From assembly GCF_018343695.1 (NCBI RefSeq), contig NZ_JAGYPJ010000001.1:2653992-2717991 (forward strand): a stretch of DNA of 64,000 nt, given 5' to 3'. The notes beneath the pieces are model-generated. The model did not search any database. It had not been told where the DNA came from and was given only the letters and a program-made list of their open reading frames with translations. Source of the stretch: Lederbergia citrisecunda. Its GTDB lineage: Bacteria; Bacillota; Bacilli; Bacillales; Bacillaceae_C. The first letter of the stretch is position 1. Each line of letters opens with the position of its first letter. Shown piece by piece: positions 56,062 to 64,000 of this stretch. The position numbers and the translations under genes were made by a program.

Positions 56062-57867
56062 TTACTGAGGATTCTCCGCTGCTGAATCATCCTCTTCTAC
56101 TGGCTCTTCCTTAGGTTCTAGTTCCTTCTCTAATTGTTGCAAGTCAGTCTCAACTTTTGATCGCATATTTTTCAGCAAATCTTCAGTTTTCTTATATGTT
56201 TTGTATTTACCAGGATACTTTTTATTTCCATTAGTTTTTGCTTTCTTACTATCAGTTTCTAATTTAGCCAGCTTTTCAAGATTTGCTTTTGCTGCATCGA
56301 TTTTTTTCTGTTTAATATTATTCTCAATCTGTAGTGTCAAATTATAACGATCAAGTTCATACTGAACATTATTTGTTAGGATGCTTGCCGGTTCTATATA
56401 TTTTTTCTTAGCCAATGTTCTTGTACTTACCCCATACATTTTACTCAACTTTTTCTCTGTAGTCCCAATCATCTTAGTGAGTTGTTTATGCTTGGATACG
56501 CTTGTTGAATCCAAATTACCTGTAATAAACAATTTCTCAAGGTTATTTGTAGAGTCTATTAGTGCATTTCCAGAATTTACAGCATCGATGTATGATTTGG
56601 CATAGTTTTTATAACTATTTATTGATTTTATGTGTGTATCAATTTTTTTTCGATGCTTTTTCGGAATCTTTGCTGCTTTTGATTCAAGCTTTTTAGACTC
56701 CTTCACAATTGAGGTATATGAATCGGTAAAGGTTTTCGTTAACTTAAGCTGAGATTCTTTTTTTACATTATTGAAATAAGTAACTTTCAAGTTGCTAGCT
56801 TTTTTCTCTAACGTTTTGAATGAGCCAGCTAGTTTATCTGCTTCCTTTTTCATCCGTGCATCAAAAAGCTTTGCGCTTTCCTGCGCTACATAAAGTCCAA
56901 CTGCCTGATTTTCCTGCCATGCTCCCTTAAACTCTGATATGGGAGGGCTTGTCTCATAAACAGGTCTAGATATTTCCGGTGTAAAGCCTGGACGTTTTTT
57001 CGCTTGGATAAACCAGTCTGTATAGCCTCCACCAGATGGATTTTTACTAGGTTTTACCAAAGGGTACCCGGTCATTTTGTTAATCGCACGAGCATAAACA
57101 AGGTCGCGATTATAGGTTGATTTGTCCTGCTTATAGTTCCAGTAAAGAATTTTTCCACTACTATGGTAAGCAACTGCCATCTCAGCATCAATCTCTGCAT
57201 CCAGCTTGAGGACAGCCTTAACTTCAGCTGCACTTTCTGGGCTATAGCCTTTAAAGTGTGCATAACTCGGACCCTTTGGGCTGTTATGTATTGTCTTCCA
57301 TCCAGCATTGTACTGACGATTTAGGTCCACTCCTTTGGCATTCGCCTTCCATCGCTTAAAATTCGTGCTTCCTTTATTCATTTTAATGAGAGAAGCATGC
57401 ATGCTTTTTGGAAAAGCTTTTAATCCCTGCTGTTGAAGCGTAACACCATCTGGATTTACCATAGGAACAAACCAAATCGTTGTCGAATTTAGAATATTTC
57501 TAGCATCATAGCCTTTTATTTTACTATTTTTACGGTACGCTTTTGCATACTCCTCAATCATATACATATTTAAGTTTGTCGTTATCCATTCCCTAGCATG
57601 ATGGGAGCCATTGATAAAACTTCTCGCTGGACCTTTTCCTAGTGATATAGCATAAATCTCTCTTCCATACTCAGATTTTCCGATAACCTTATATGTAATC
57701 AAATCAGGATAAGTGCTTCCCAATTTTTTAATATCCTCCACCATTTGATCATAAGAATATACTTTGTTGGGATTAACAATATTACCTGCTGCCTCTGATT
57801 TTCCATTAAAGGTCAAAGTAGATAGTAAGAATACAAAAACAATGATGACTGTTCTTAATTTGCGCAT
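56062..57867 (-). CDS. secreted M14 zinc carboxypeptidase with C-terminal helical tail
   Basis: 601 residues. Signal peptide about 1-27. The M14 domain (about 35-340) has zinc ligands His90 and Glu93 (GSHHAREW) and His235 (AVAYHSSG), substrate-binding GVDLNRQYNAGW and catalytic Glu298 (GFTPEIS). After about 340 comes a Lys-rich, mostly helical region of about 230 residues, with an acidic end (about 580-601), unusual for the family. It may bind the wall or polyanions. Likely substrates are peptidoglycan stem peptides or exogenous proteins. ATG start with AGGGGG upstream. Confidence 0.9.
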   Translation of the reverse strand: MRKLRTVIIVFVFLLSTLTFNGKSEAAGNIVNPNKVYSYDQMVEDIKKLGSTYPDLITYKVIGKSEYGREIYAISLGKGPARSFINGSHHAREWITTNLNMYMIEEYAKAYRKNSKIKGYDARNILNSTTIWFVPMVNPDGVTLQQQGLKAFPKSMHASLIKMNKGSTNFKRWKANAKGVDLNRQYNAGWKTIHNSPKGPSYAHFKGYSPESAAEVKAVLKLDAEIDAEMAVAYHSSGKILYWNYKQDKSTYNRDLVYARAINKMTGYPLVKPSKNPSGGGYTDWFIQAKKRPGFTPEISRPVYETSPPISEFKGAWQENQAVGLYVAQESAKLFDARMKKEADKLAGSFKTLEKKASNLKVTYFNNVKKESQLKLTKTFTDSYTSIVKESKKLESKAAKIPKKHRKKIDTHIKSINSYKNYAKSYIDAVNSGNALIDSTNNLEKLFITGNLDSTSVSKHKQLTKMIGTTEKKLSKMYGVSTRTLAKKKYIEPASILTNNVQYELDRYNLTLQIENNIKQKKIDAAKANLEKLAKLETDSKKAKTNGNKKYPGKYKTYKKTEDLLKNMRSKVETDLQQLEKELEPKEEPVEEDDSAAENPQ

Positions 57868-58047
57868 GTTTTCCCCCTAAATTTATATGAAAATAATTAT
57901 CTATCACATAATAATATCGGCTAATACATTTGATTGTGAAATAAAGATTGTAATTTAATAGAGCTTTTATTTTATATTAATCTATATACTTACTAGGAAA
58001 ATAGCACTAATATGGTAATAGTTACAAATTATTTCGGAGGAGAACAG

Positions 58048-59739
58048 ATGAATTTCAAGAAAATAATTTCTATATTTATTGCATTTTTAATAATACTTCA
58101 ATTAGGACTCCCATCCTGGACTGTTTTTGCAGCCGATGCACCAAGTGCATATCAAACGTTTAATAAAAACCTTTCAAAAGAACTTAACAGTTATATTAAA
58201 AAGTCCGGAGGAACGATTACGCTCGAATATAGGGATTTAACTTCAAGTGAGGAATTCAATCTAAATAGTAACAAAATGATGAGCGCTGCTAGTACAATTA
58301 AGCTTCCGCTTGCAATGTACATTATGGAACTGGCCGCAAACAAGAAAATCAACCTAAATGAAAAGCTTACATATAAAAGACATCATTATTACGGTGGCAG
58401 CGGAGTGATACAATTTCAAAAGGTTGGAAGTAAATATACTATTCGTGATTTAGTACAGAAATCAATGATACATAGTGATAATATTGCCTTTATCATGCTT
58501 CGTGAGAAAGTTGGAAGGCAAAACTTCGTCAATTATATGAAAAAAATCGGGGGAAAATATGCTTATCCAAATGGAAAGAATATGACTTCTTCCAATGATC
58601 TCGTAATCTATGCAAATCATTTGTACCATTTTTCGCAAAAAAATGAGTTAGGTAAGGAACTTGTTGGCTACTTAAAAAAGACTGACTTTAATACAACAAT
58701 TCCAAAAGGGATTAAAGGTGCAGAGACGGCTCATAAGGTTGGAATGATTCCAATGTCAAAAATCTATAATGATGTTGGCATTATATATGATACAAACCCT
58801 TTTGCTCTAGCAATCATGACCAACAATATTGAGTATAAAAAATCGCAAAAAGTGATTGCCGATATTGCAGCAATCGTTCATAAGCACCATAAAACAAAAA
58901 ATAAAGCGTTATTCGTTAAAGCAAAAGGAGCAGCTGCAGTTTTCGAAAAACCGACTGGAACATTGGTACAAGTTGCTTCTTTGTCTAAAGGAGAAACATA
59001 TAAGGTATCCGCCCACAAAGGAAACATGTATGAAATATTATTTGGCGGAAAAAAGGTTTATATAAAAAAATCTGACGTGACCTCTTATGCAAAAACTGAT
59101 GTGGATTTCTTGAAAAATTCACTTAAAAAGAATGGAGTTATTAAAGCTCGTACTAAAGTAACAATCAAGAAAAGCGCTTCTGAGAATAGTAAAATAATAG
59201 CGATGTTAAATAAAGGACAAACAATTAACGTAGATTCAATGAAAGGTGACTATTATAAAGTAGAAATAGGACAACGCATAAGCTACGTTCATAAAAACCA
59301 GGCAGATTTGCAGTTTACTAATTCAATTAAGCAATTTGAAATCAAAAAAGATAACTCATTACTATATAAAAAGGTAAAAGATCAATATATTAAAATAGGA
59401 ACTTTGAATAAAGGACAAGTTTTCCTAAGATTGACGGAGACGGGAAATTATCATGTAATTCAATACGGATCATCAAAAGCATTTGTAGCTAAATCTTCCA
59501 CTTTACCAGTTTTATCAACAAAAATATCAGGTACAACTAGTCAAACTCAGTCGGAAGGTACAATTAAATTACAAAATGACACTCAAGTTTATTCATCAAG
59601 TAAAGATACAGCAAGTACACTTGCGACGATTAACAAAGAGGAGACAATCGGTTACCTTTCTATTTCGGGTGAATGGTACAAAATTAATATTGCAGGTCGA
59701 ATAGGATATGTTAAGATTCAAGATTTGGAGTTAGAGTGA
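58048..59739 (+). CDS. secreted class A beta-lactamase-like serine hydrolase with SH3 modules
   Basis: 563 residues from ATG 58048 (GGAGGAG 6 nt upstream; the frame also opens at ATG 58012). Signal peptide about 1-29. The serine-hydrolase domain (about 32-290) has Ser82-x-x-Lys85 (ASTIKLP), Ser143-Asp-Asn (HSDN) and Lys230-Val-Gly, the three boxes of the penicillin-binding/class A fold. The Glu166 loop of true beta-lactamases is not obvious, so a wall D,D-peptidase-like or esterase role is more likely than antibiotic resistance. Three to four SH3-like modules follow (about 300-563). Confidence 0.85.
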   Translation: MNFKKIISIFIAFLIILQLGLPSWTVFAADAPSAYQTFNKNLSKELNSYIKKSGGTITLEYRDLTSSEEFNLNSNKMMSAASTIKLPLAMYIMELAANKKINLNEKLTYKRHHYYGGSGVIQFQKVGSKYTIRDLVQKSMIHSDNIAFIMLREKVGRQNFVNYMKKIGGKYAYPNGKNMTSSNDLVIYANHLYHFSQKNELGKELVGYLKKTDFNTTIPKGIKGAETAHKVGMIPMSKIYNDVGIIYDTNPFALAIMTNNIEYKKSQKVIADIAAIVHKHHKTKNKALFVKAKGAAAVFEKPTGTLVQVASLSKGETYKVSAHKGNMYEILFGGKKVYIKKSDVTSYAKTDVDFLKNSLKKNGVIKARTKVTIKKSASENSKIIAMLNKGQTINVDSMKGDYYKVEIGQRISYVHKNQADLQFTNSIKQFEIKKDNSLLYKKVKDQYIKIGTLNKGQVFLRLTETGNYHVIQYGSSKAFVAKSSTLPVLSTKISGTTSQTQSEGTIKLQNDTQVYSSSKDTASTLATINKEETIGYLSISGEWYKINIAGRIGYVKIQDLELE

Positions 59740-59751
59740 CATTAATTTTTG

Positions 59752-59790
59752 CAACAAGCCTACCGTATTTTGGCGGTAGGCTTGTTGTAT
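59752..59790 (+). terminator. intrinsic terminator after the serine hydrolase gene
   Basis: Perfect 14-bp arms CAACAAGCCTACCG and complement with an 8-nt loop, followed by TATTTC. On the minus strand too it could stop transcription. Confidence 0.88.
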
Positions 59791-60030
59791 TTCTAGGATA
59801 TTTAATGTTTTCATATCAAATTATTTAAATATAATCCAACATTCATCCACCAAAAGAGTTAGTTATTTTTTTGCCTTCTTATTACAAATGAGAAAGTAAT
59901 AGATTAACGTTTATTAATTTAAATAACATAAAAGGAAAACGGAACCTTTACATCATCTTTAAATGAAATAAATAAATGAATGCTACATTATAGTCAGTAA
60001 GATAAAAAAATTCACTGATGAGGTGATTAG

Positions 60031-60159
60031 ATGTTTACATGGATTATTAATTTATTTATGGGCAAATCTAATACCAATACTTCATTTTTAGAAGATTATT
60101 TCGAGGAATTTGAAAAATGTGATGAAGATTTATATTATGATATGTACTTCTATTATTAA
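60031..60159 (+). CDS. small acidic, Tyr-rich protein of 42 residues
   Basis: ATG with GAGGTG 5 to 7 nt upstream. The N-terminus MFTWIINLFMGKSN is hydrophobic or amphipathic. The rest is acidic and aromatic, ending CDEDLYYDMYFYY. A good terminator (60182-60207) follows the stop by 22 bp, and a terminator precedes it, so it looks like a single-gene unit. No family recognised. A membrane-associated small protein or peptide is possible. Confidence 0.6.
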   Translation: MFTWIINLFMGKSNTNTSFLEDYFEEFEKCDEDLYYDMYFYY

Positions 60160-60181
60160 ACTTTTTTTACCTATGAATATT

Positions 60182-60207
60182 ACATCTCATATTTGAGGTG
60201 TTTTTTT
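60182..60207 (+). terminator. intrinsic terminator after the 42-codon gene
   Basis: ACATCTCA and TGAGGTGT (one G-U pair), 4-nt loop, followed by six to seven T residues. Confidence 0.85.
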
Positions 60208-60236
60208 GTTTATGAAGGATGCTATCAAATAATTTT

Positions 60237-60277
60237 AAAAGCAGTCTACCGAACGAAAAAACGGTAAGACTGCTTTT
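60237..60277. terminator. bidirectional terminator before the second glucosaminidase stop
   Basis: AAAAGCAGTCTACCG pairs with CGGTAAGACTGCTTTT (one bulge). It serves the minus-strand glucosaminidase gene and backs up the plus-strand small gene. Confidence 0.85.
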
Positions 60278-60328
60278 ATTTATTCAGGATATATTCAGTA
60301 AAAACAAAAAACTGATGGTGTTTAACGT

Positions 60329-62860
60329 TTATTTTAGCTCTCTCGTAATATATTGACTACTTACCCAACCTTTAGATCCGTTTGGTAAGCTAATTTGATA
60401 CCATGCATTTGAACTATCCATAGTAAGCGTGCCGTCTTTCTTCAAAAGAATGCTAACATATTCGTTTTGGCTGAGAGTACCCACTATTGAATGAGTAGTA
60501 CCTGCTCCAGTCCGAATATTTAATCCACTTACATTTACTCTTCCGAGATTTTGTACTGAAAAATAGCTTTTATAAGCATCAAACTTAATGGAATTTGTCC
60601 AATATACCTTTCCGTCAACCTTAACTTTCACCCAGTAATCATTTGTTTTTTCTAACAAAGTGAATGATGTTCCTTTTTTTATTTCTTTAACGTTATCATT
60701 TCCACCTTTATTGCTTTGTAGAGTTAAAGTTGTATTAGCAATTGCTAATATATCATTTGGGAATACATCGCCACCGCTCGGTATACTTGGACGAGTTGGA
60801 ATGGTTGTATCCGGTTTAGCTGTATCGTAATAGGCTTTATTATAAGGCAATATTTTTTCCATATGACTAGCGATCTTTTGTCCCCAGTTAGGATCACTTG
60901 CATACCAAAAGTTCATACCCTCACTGTTAGCATCAATCCGCGCATTACTTAATGTTTTCGTACTAAAGCCTAGGTATGGACCACTGTATTTCCAATTACT
61001 TGGATTCAAGTAAGTTGATTTTAATTCACGAGCTATATAATCAATATTTGAATTAACACTAGAAAAACGATAGGCTCCAACATACGGCGCTGCATCAAAT
61101 GCACCAAATCCAAATAAGTTATATTTTCCTAACGAAATAAGAGAAGTGCCATATCCACTTTCATGGATAGCATGGGCTGCTAAAAATAGAGGATTAACTC
61201 CATATTTTTTACCCGAATCAATAAAGACCTGTCCTTTTCCACTTAAGACACTTGTTTTTCCCACTGTACCTTTAGCAATATAATTATTAATTTGTGCAGC
61301 TGTTACAGGTGATTGCGTGCGCAAATCAATAAATTGATATCCCGTCCTAGTCGTAATAGGATCACCGGTTTTTACTTCTTGTAAATATGCGCTAGAGACA
61401 TATCCGGTTTTCCCACTATAGACGACTTTATACCAGTTATTAGACGTTTTATGAGTCGGGATAACAATTTTCCCTTTTGGGATATTGGTCAGAATGGTGG
61501 ATGTTGAATCTGCAGTTTTTCTTACGTTTAAGTTTTCTTTGATCAAGAAAGTTTTCTCAGGTATTTTTTCTTCCGTAATTTTTTCTGTAGGTGTTTCCAC
61601 TTTCGGCGGATCCTCTTTAGAAGGTTCTTCTTTTGGTGGCTCCACTTTTGGAGGGTCTTCTTTCTTTATTTCTTCAACATAGTCACCTGAAATATATCCC
61701 GTTTTTCCTTCGTATGTAACTTTATACCAATTTTCCGATGTTTTATGGGTAGGTGTTACAACAGTCCCTTTAGGAATAGTGATTAAAATAGTTGAAGTAC
61801 TGCTAGCCTTTTGTCTCACATTTAAGTTTGAAATTACTTTAAGTTTGATACCTGCTACCTTCTGTTCACTAGATACTTCTTCATTTGGTTTATTGTTGTC
61901 TATCTTCTGTAAATAAGTGCTTAAAACATACCCTGTTTTTCCGTTATATTTTATCTTATACCAACCATTTGATGTTTTATAGGTCGGGATTACTTTTATT
62001 CCTAGTGGAATTGTAGTAACAGTATTAGATGAATTATGAGCATATTGTTTAAGATTTATTTTTGATTTAGTAGTGTAAGTTTCCGTACCAACTTTTGTCT
62101 CAGTTGGAACGTTATATTTTGTAAAATTACCTATATCAATATATCCCGTTTTTCCGTTATATGTTACTTTATACCAATTACCAATTTGCTGCTTAGTTGA
62201 AATAAGGGAACCTTTAGGAATCATCACTAGTTTCTTATAAGCATTGCCGTACGATGAATAAAGATAAGTATCGTTTTTGGCCAAATAGTTTGTTTTTATT
62301 ATTGTTTTTAGAGTAACTTTCTTCACATCACTACTTAATACATAGTAATTTTTCCCGCTAAAGGATACTCGAAACCATGTTTGACCCAAACTATTAACGA
62401 CTTTTTGAGTAGAATAGACGATATTTCGTTTATTAATCTTGCCAACTGCTTTTTTCTTTGTATCGGCGGAGGAACGAAGATTGGTAGTCTTTTGTGTTTC
62501 ATAATACGTTTTAGCTGTGTTCGTATATTTATAGTACTCTTTCAAATATTTTCCGCTCACCCAACCCGTGTTTGTTACGTTTTTCCCTTTTACTTTATAT
62601 GTATAAGACACCTTATATTTATCACCAATTTTGGATGTCGCTGTTACAGTTTTTCCTTTAGGAATCGTAAGAAGAATCCGATCCTTTGCTCCCGATCCAC
62701 TTCGCAAGTTTAAACTATCTGTCGTTTGAAATATTGTCTTTGGGATTTTCTGCATATTACTTGCTGCCTCAACAGTAATATTAATTAATGGAGATAACGA
62801 TATATTCATTAGACTTAATATAATAACTGTCGAGAGTATTAATTTTCCAATCCATTTCAT
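60329..62860 (-). CDS. secreted SH3b-repeat N-acetylglucosaminidase (paralogue)
   Basis: 843 residues from ATG 62860 (AGGG 9 nt upstream; the TTG at 62899 is unsupported). Signal peptide about 1-33. Module order is the same as the protein at 46001: SH3b repeats, Pro/Glu/Lys-rich linker (about 400-430), glucosaminidase domain with AAHAIHESGYGTS, and two SH3b modules ending WVSSQYITREL. Similarity runs the whole length, and the linker repeats PKVEPPKEEP-like units of different number. Cleaves peptidoglycan glycan strands; two copies may differ in timing or wall target. Confidence 0.9.
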   Translation of the reverse strand: MKWIGKLILSTVIILSLMNISLSPLINITVEAASNMQKIPKTIFQTTDSLNLRSGSGAKDRILLTIPKGKTVTATSKIGDKYKVSYTYKVKGKNVTNTGWVSGKYLKEYYKYTNTAKTYYETQKTTNLRSSADTKKKAVGKINKRNIVYSTQKVVNSLGQTWFRVSFSGKNYYVLSSDVKKVTLKTIIKTNYLAKNDTYLYSSYGNAYKKLVMIPKGSLISTKQQIGNWYKVTYNGKTGYIDIGNFTKYNVPTETKVGTETYTTKSKINLKQYAHNSSNTVTTIPLGIKVIPTYKTSNGWYKIKYNGKTGYVLSTYLQKIDNNKPNEEVSSEQKVAGIKLKVISNLNVRQKASSTSTILITIPKGTVVTPTHKTSENWYKVTYEGKTGYISGDYVEEIKKEDPPKVEPPKEEPSKEDPPKVETPTEKITEEKIPEKTFLIKENLNVRKTADSTSTILTNIPKGKIVIPTHKTSNNWYKVVYSGKTGYVSSAYLQEVKTGDPITTRTGYQFIDLRTQSPVTAAQINNYIAKGTVGKTSVLSGKGQVFIDSGKKYGVNPLFLAAHAIHESGYGTSLISLGKYNLFGFGAFDAAPYVGAYRFSSVNSNIDYIARELKSTYLNPSNWKYSGPYLGFSTKTLSNARIDANSEGMNFWYASDPNWGQKIASHMEKILPYNKAYYDTAKPDTTIPTRPSIPSGGDVFPNDILAIANTTLTLQSNKGGNDNVKEIKKGTSFTLLEKTNDYWVKVKVDGKVYWTNSIKFDAYKSYFSVQNLGRVNVSGLNIRTGAGTTHSIVGTLSQNEYVSILLKKDGTLTMDSSNAWYQISLPNGSKGWVSSQYITRELK

Positions 62861-63039
62861 TAAATCACGCCCTGTTATTATTATTCTTTTAGTATACAAG
62901 ATATTTAATAGAATAATAGGGTCAAATAGATTATTTTGTCATAAGAAGAATAATTATGTAAAAAACACATTATCATATTTCAAATCCCCCAAAATTAAGA
63001 TAAAATTTATAGTTATAGAATAATTAGGGGGAATGAATT

Positions 63040-64000
63040 TTGAAATTCAGAAAAAGTGCAGGATTACTTCTAGTAATATTAATTTGTTTTTTTGGTGTTA
63101 AAAGTGGAGATGTTCATGCTGCTGAAAGTCCTACAAAGATTAATGTAAATACTACTTATAAAGGAAGTCTTACAGAATGGGACGAAGTACATACTTATCA
63201 ATTCACAATACCAAGTGACGGAAACGTGATATTATCTGTTAAAAACAAAACAGATAATGAATGGTACGGAAAGATATTAAATGATCAAGGAATAGTATAT
63301 GAAGAACTACAGACAGATGATGGATCATTAACTTCAGGATATACTAAAAAGCAAATTGGTTTACCGAAAGGAACTTATTTCATTCAAATTAGTGATAATT
63401 GGTATACATACGATCAACCTTATGAGTTTAAGGTTGAATTTACTCCAAGTAATTATTATGAAAAAGAATTCAATAACACTATAGAAACAGCAAATATAAT
63501 TGAATTAAATAAATCATATAAAGGAACCATATCTGATTACTACGATAAAGATGTCTTTAAGTTTACTATTCCAAACAATGGAAAAGTTACTTTAAATATT
63601 AAAAATAAAGCTAATATCCAATGGACAGGGAAAATTGTAAATGCTAAAGGACAAGTTTATGAAGAAATCAATTCAGATGACCGATCTTTGGTCTCAGGAT
63701 TTACAACAACGCAAGTAGGATTGCCAAAAGGAACGTACTATATTGAAATAAGTGATAATTGGAATTCATATGGTGAGGAATATGAACTCAAAGTAAACTT
63801 TGAAAATAACAATTACTATGAAAAAGAATTTAATAATACTCTTGATACTGCTAATCAAATAAATCTTAATTCAACGTATAAAGGGATTATTAGAGACTAT
63901 TATGACGTAGATATTTTTAAATTCAATGTTCCTTCCGATGGGCTAATCTCACTTTCATTAAAAAGAAAACAAGGAAAAGCCTGGGAAGGTACTATTCAAA
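63040..64000 (+). CDS. secreted PPC-like repeat protein, partial (runs off the window)
   Basis: The TTG start at 63040 has AGGGGG 8 nt upstream; the ATG at 63033 is out of frame. Signal peptide about 1-30 (ends VHAAES). Then repeats of about 110 residues begin: TYKGSLTEWDEVHTYQFTIP, TYKGTISDYYDKDVFKFTIP-like, TYKGIIRDYYDVDIFKFNVP, each followed by GTYxIxISDNW. This resembles pre-peptidase C-terminal (PPC) beta domains. Three copies are visible before the edge. The downstream catalytic part, if any, is not in the window. Confidence 0.78.
   Translation, partial: MKFRKSAGLLLVILICFFGVKSGDVHAAESPTKINVNTTYKGSLTEWDEVHTYQFTIPSDGNVILSVKNKTDNEWYGKILNDQGIVYEELQTDDGSLTSGYTKKQIGLPKGTYFIQISDNWYTYDQPYEFKVEFTPSNYYEKEFNNTIETANIIELNKSYKGTISDYYDKDVFKFTIPNNGKVTLNIKNKANIQWTGKIVNAKGQVYEEINSDDRSLVSGFTTTQVGLPKGTYYIEISDNWNSYGEEYELKVNFENNNYYEKEFNNTLDTANQINLNSTYKGIIRDYYDVDIFKFNVPSDGLISLSLKRKQGKAWEGTIQ

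Noticed and set aside
58048-59739. true antibiotic-hydrolysing beta-lactamase
   Set aside because: Although the three active-site boxes are present, the C-terminal SH3 modules, the absence of an evident deacylating Glu loop and the wall-enzyme context argue for a wall or ester hydrolase.

Overview
The window is AT-rich Bacillaceae-type chromosome (Bacillus sensu lato; I cannot name a species). Evidence for this: strong AGGAGG-type ribosome binding sites, frequent TTG and GTG starts, a YwqC/YwqD/YwqE tyrosine phosphorylation module, CDP-glycerol-type teichoic acid transferases, SH3b cell-wall hydrolases, and chemoreceptors with Bacillus-like architecture. No tRNA, rRNA, CRISPR array, intact insertion sequence or prophage is visible.

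Region 1 (about 238 to 24,855, minus strand) is a capsule or exopolysaccharide locus. It reads from high to low coordinates. First come the chain-length/kinase/phosphatase control genes, then a 660-bp gap holding an attenuator-like hairpin pair and a structured RNA that I interpret as an EAR (epsC-type) antitermination element. Next are a membrane-anchored UDP-GlcNAc 4,6-dehydratase and galU, ending in a terminator. A second block follows: PIG-L deacetylase, formyltransferase, initiating sugar-1-phosphate transferase, then the reductase, transferase and CapE-CapF-CapG set that in Staphylococcus aureus makes the D-FucNAc / L-FucNAc start of the capsule repeat. After it lie three more glycosyltransferases, a Wzx flippase, a Wzy-like polymerase, and finally ugd plus a UDP-glucuronate 4-epimerase. 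The predicted polymer is Wzx/Wzy-dependent. It should contain FucNAc-type amino sugars, one possibly N-formylated, and a uronic acid. Between wzy and ugd lies decayed DNA holding a fragment of a second ugd and REP-like inverted repeats.

Region 2 (about 24,968 to 30,480) has a secreted SGNH-like protein on the plus strand, then two closely related chemoreceptor genes flanking a LuxR-type regulator with an incomplete receiver domain. Both chemoreceptors share the same promoter (TTGAAT, 17 bp, TATGAT), and each has a terminator-like hairpin in its leader.

Region 3 (about 30,569 to 41,965) encodes two very large secreted proteins ending in arrays of about 83-residue Ig-like modules: a 1020-residue M30-type metalloprotease and a 2331-residue multi-Ig protein whose N-terminal part includes a tandem duplication of a 434-residue block. 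The giant gene follows a small membrane-anchored coiled-coil protein and a 50-codon gene.

Region 4 (about 42,100 to 52,615) is a wall-polymer locus: an IspD/TarI-like cytidylyltransferase, an SDR reductase interrupted by one in-frame TGA, two CDP-glycerol/ribitol phosphotransferases, a secreted SH3b N-acetylglucosaminidase, and an 1170-residue fusion of a polyol-phosphate transferase with a glycosyltransferase that carries four GW-like modules.

Region 5 (about 52,773 to 64,000) is a run of secreted enzymes, most with their own terminator: an S8 subtilase with FlgD-like Ig repeats, an M14 carboxypeptidase, a class A beta-lactamase-like serine hydrolase with SH3 modules, a 42-codon gene, a second SH3b glucosaminidase paralogous to the first, and the start of a secreted PPC-like repeat protein that runs off the window.

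Taken together this is a cell-surface island: capsule, wall polymer, wall turnover enzymes, adhesin-like proteins and sensors.
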